A stretch of 64,000 nucleotides of DNA. It comes from Spinacia oleracea (lineage: Eukaryota > Streptophyta > Magnoliopsida > Caryophyllales > Amaranthaceae). Shown here one piece after another: positions 61,364 to 64,000 of the stretch. The notes under the pieces were generated by a model. The model was not told the origin of the DNA. It saw only the letters and a list, made by a program, of their open reading frames with translations, and did not search any database. The stretch is from the NCBI RefSeq assembly GCF_020520425.1, contig NC_079487.1, positions 134,950,385 through 135,014,384 of the forward strand, written 5' to 3'. Position 1 is the first letter of the stretch. Every line of letters starts with the position of its first letter. Position numbers and translations under genes: made by a program.

Positions 61364-61708
61364 GATATGATTGAAATTTTCTTTGACAATGGATCGGTTT
61401 CTGTTTAATGGTGAAGATTGAAATTATGTTTCCTAGTGACTTTGTTTCTTTGACTACGGATCTGTTTCTATGTTTTGTGTTAATTAGTTGTTTCAGTGGG
61501 TTCTATCTTCTATGCATTTTCCATTATGAAACCTATCACATGGTTATTTGGTGAAACTAGAACTAGTCTTTCATGAGTTTCATATAATTTCGTTTTTGCT
61601 GAAGTCAAATTATAAACTAATATGAAATCAGATTGAGAATTGAGAACTAATTGTAACTATGAGCCCTGATTTTCATTTTTTTTCTTTACTCCAGAATTTC
61701 CCATCACA

Positions 61709-63259
61709 ATGGCACAAGAAAATGGTATGTTTGTTGTACATCAAACCGTTGGCAGTGTTCTATGCTGCAAATGTGGCATCCCTATGCAACCAAATGCAGC
61801 CAACATGTGTGTGAGGTGTTTGCGTTCCGAAATCGACATTACCGAAGGTTTGCTGAAACAAGTGACAATTTTATATTGCCCAGAATGCGAGACCTATTTG
61901 CAGCCTCCAAAGACTCGAATCAGGGCTCTGCTAGAATCAAGGGAGCTTCTAACATTTTGCCTAAAAAGGTTGAACCTGGATAAAGCCAAAGTCACATTGG
62001 TCCATGCCGAGTTTGTGTGGACCGAACCACACTCGAAGAGGCTCAAGGTTAAATTGAGAATTCAGAAAGAAGTCCTCCACGGGGCAGTTCTAGAACAAGC
62101 TTATATTGTTGAGTATGTTGTGCACCATAATATGTGTGACTATTGTAATAGGCTTCAGGCAAATCCAGATCAGTGGGTGGCATCAGTTCAACTCCGGCAA
62201 CACGTTCCTCACAGGAGGACTTTCTTCTACCTCGAGCAACTTATTCTTAAACATGATGCTGTTTCCCAAGCTATCAGAATTAAGCAGATCGTTCATGGAA
62301 TCGATTTCTTCTTCTCCAACAGGAGTCATGCTGTGAAATTTCTGGAGTTTGTTGGTAAAGTTGCTCCCATCAAGAGTCGTAGTGACAAAGAGCTTGTTTC
62401 TCAGGATTCCAAGAGCAACACTTACAATTATAAGCACACCTTCTCAGTTGAGATTTGCCCCATTTGCCGCGAGGATCTGGTGTGTCTTCCTCCTAAAGTT
62501 TCAAACAATCTCGGGAATCTGGGCCCACTTGTGATTTGTACAAGACTGACCAACAGTATAATGTTGATGGATCCAAACACCTTGAGGTACTGTTTTCTGG
62601 ATGCTGATCAATACTGGAGATCACCTTTCAAAAGCCTGCTTAATAGTAGGCGGCTGGTGGAATATATCGTGCTAGATATCGACAATGTTTCACCTGAAGT
62701 TAACGTTTCTGGGTCAAGGTACGCTTTGGCCGATGCCCAAGTAGCCCGTGTATCAGATTTTGGAAGGAACGATACCATATTTCACATCAGGACACACTTG
62801 GGTCATCTTCTGAGTCCCGGGGATTACGCCCTTGGTTATGATATATATGGGGCTAACCCTAATGACTCCGAATTGGACAAATACAGAAGTCTTGTTCTTC
62901 CCGAAGTCATATTGCTAAAGAAGAGCTACGAAGAGAAGCGTCAAAGAAAGCGTGGGAAGCCCCGTGCTTGGAAGCTTAAGAAACTTAACATGGAGGTCGA
63001 TGACTCGGGTAACGCTAGAGTTGACCAGGATAAGGTGGCGAATGAGTACGAAGAGTTTTTGAGAGATTTGGAAGAAAATCCTGATCTGAGGTTTAACGTG
63101 TCATTGTACCGCGATAAGGAATACCAACCATCGGAAACAGCTTCTATGACTGATGATGGTGAACAGGTGCCCTCTGTGCCCCTGGATGAGCTGCTTGCTG
63201 AACTTGATATAAAAGATGAAGATGATGAAGAAGCAGAAGGCAGTAACATGAAGGAGTGA
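61709..63259 (+). CDS. NMD3: 60S ribosomal export protein NMD3
   Basis: One uninterrupted coding exon of 516 aa, full family length. NMD3 is the adaptor that binds the joining face of pre-60S subunits and links them to the CRM1/XPO1 export receptor. The N-terminal zinc-binding cysteines are Cys19/Cys20/Cys22, Cys34-x-x-Cys37, Cys57-x-x-Cys60 and Cys143-x-x-Cys146. A CPIC motif follows near 253. A basic nuclear-import stretch lies at about 404-428 (EKRQRKRGKPRAWKLKKL). A leucine-rich export signal (PLDELLAELDI, about 491-501) sits in an acidic C-terminal tail. Its leader intron and promoter lie in the block shared with NOC2. Confidence 0.97.
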   Translation: MAQENGMFVVHQTVGSVLCCKCGIPMQPNAANMCVRCLRSEIDITEGLLKQVTILYCPECETYLQPPKTRIRALLESRELLTFCLKRLNLDKAKVTLVHAEFVWTEPHSKRLKVKLRIQKEVLHGAVLEQAYIVEYVVHHNMCDYCNRLQANPDQWVASVQLRQHVPHRRTFFYLEQLILKHDAVSQAIRIKQIVHGIDFFFSNRSHAVKFLEFVGKVAPIKSRSDKELVSQDSKSNTYNYKHTFSVEICPICREDLVCLPPKVSNNLGNLGPLVICTRLTNSIMLMDPNTLRYCFLDADQYWRSPFKSLLNSRRLVEYIVLDIDNVSPEVNVSGSRYALADAQVARVSDFGRNDTIFHIRTHLGHLLSPGDYALGYDIYGANPNDSELDKYRSLVLPEVILLKKSYEEKRQRKRGKPRAWKLKKLNMEVDDSGNARVDQDKVANEYEEFLRDLEENPDLRFNVSLYRDKEYQPSETASMTDDGEQVPSVPLDELLAELDIKDEDDEEAEGSNMKE

Positions 63260-64000
63260 ATGCGATGAGCTCTTTTAGAATCTGTAAAGTTTCTTTGTCA
63301 ATTGCAATTCTGCTTTTGAAAGGTCCATTCCTCTGTTTTTGTTTAAAATTCCATACTTTTTTTTGGTCTTCTGGAGTGTTATATGCATCCCTTCTGAATA
63401 CATTAGCTTTCTTTAATCTTTTGCACTTTACTACTACTACTAGCTCTCTATTCCCCCAATCCTTTCTCTCTCTTTTTTTGTGTGTGTGTGTGTGAGAGAG
63501 AGAGATTATCGTATGCAAAACCACTTACCACCTAAAACTCTGGACAAAAGTAAGTGAAACAACTAATCTGGGAAGGAGGGAGTATTCCGTGATAAAAGTT
63601 GTATGTTTAACGGTTTCTCCTAAGCCTATAATTAAAAACCTTGTGATATTTCTAAACTCAAGTCTCTATTGAATGGTCAATCAATTAGTTTGTTCATCAA
63701 GTCTATATTTCTGAATACGAGGTATACAAAAACGCACACATAATAGTAATTACTAGTTTTGAACCGTGCATCGTTAATTTTCGTACATATTTTTTTTATT
63801 ATATCATCGTATACAAATAAGCGTTTTATAAGTTATACGTGTAATAAAAAGTTATGATATATCCCTTTTCAAGTTAGAGTAAAAATGTGTTCTTAATATT
63901 TAAAATGTAAATGCATAAGGCACTCGTAGTAAAATCGGAGTTATGAAATGGGAAATTCAATAAAGGTAAAACTCGAGTTAGTTATTCGTGTGATCTCACC
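63260..64000. other. NMD3 3' region and right edge
   Basis: 3' untranslated sequence, a (GT)n(GA)n microsatellite (about 63478-63506), a GGAAGGAGGGAGTA Stowaway-like end (about 63572-63585) and, from about 63752, a repeat end related to 53112 (ACTAGTTTTGAACCGTGC). No gene. Confidence 0.5.

Overview
The window is nuclear DNA from a plant, most likely a eudicot. It has intron-rich genes with GT-AG splice sites, AT-rich introns and intergenic DNA, many small inverted-repeat transposons (Stowaway-like elements with CTCCCTCCGT ends, hAT-like, PIF/Tourist-like and Mutator-like elements) and a tRNA-derived SINE. The proteins resemble those of core eudicots. Caryophyllales (an amaranth/beet/spinach relative) is my guess, but the sequence does not prove it.

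Layout, left to right. (1) The 5' half of a NUP54 nucleoporin gene runs off the left edge (minus, 1860-3179). (2) A repeat-rich gap is followed by a two-exon F-box/kelch gene (minus, 5466-7483). (3) A 6.6-kb gap holds small elements, including a complete SINE with a 15-bp target duplication. (4) An organellar-type RsgA GTPase gene has five exons (plus, 16364-21760), with transposons in introns 3 and 4. (5) Another gap precedes SPCS1, a signal-peptidase subunit (minus, 25345-25629). (6) A fold-back-rich element and a 581-bp hAT element follow. (7) A 15-kb, 21-exon ER M28 metallopeptidase gene (ERMP1-like) lies on the minus strand, 29577-44773. (8) A 1005-bp Mutator-like element carrying a broken GRF zinc-finger gene is nested in an older repeat (45399-46403). 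(9) A GT47 exostosin-type glycosyltransferase gene has four exons (plus, 48215-52520). (10) NOC2 has eleven coding exons (plus, 55346-59083). (11) NMD3 has a single coding exon (plus, 61709-63259).

I resolved complete reading frames across all splice junctions for seven genes: F-box/kelch 377 aa, RsgA 498 aa, SPCS1 94 aa, ERMP1-like 854 aa, exostosin 454 aa, NOC2 736 aa and NMD3 516 aa.

The most interesting structure is at the right end. NOC2 and NMD3 both act in 60S ribosomal subunit assembly and export, and both are preceded by copies of the same roughly 0.9-kb block. The block holds promoter, 5' leader exon, splice donor and the start of the first intron (54222-55124 and 59610-60569). Each copy has since received its own transposon, so each serves as the other's empty site. 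The copies differ in their site II (RGCCCA) and telo-box (AAACCCTAA) elements. A fragment of exostosin intron 3 also reappears just upstream of the NMD3 copy, suggesting one larger duplication followed by deletion.

The order kelch - RsgA - ERMP1-like - exostosin matches what I remember of Arabidopsis At1g67480 - At1g67440 - At1g67420 - At1g67410, so this looks like a conserved microsyntenic block.
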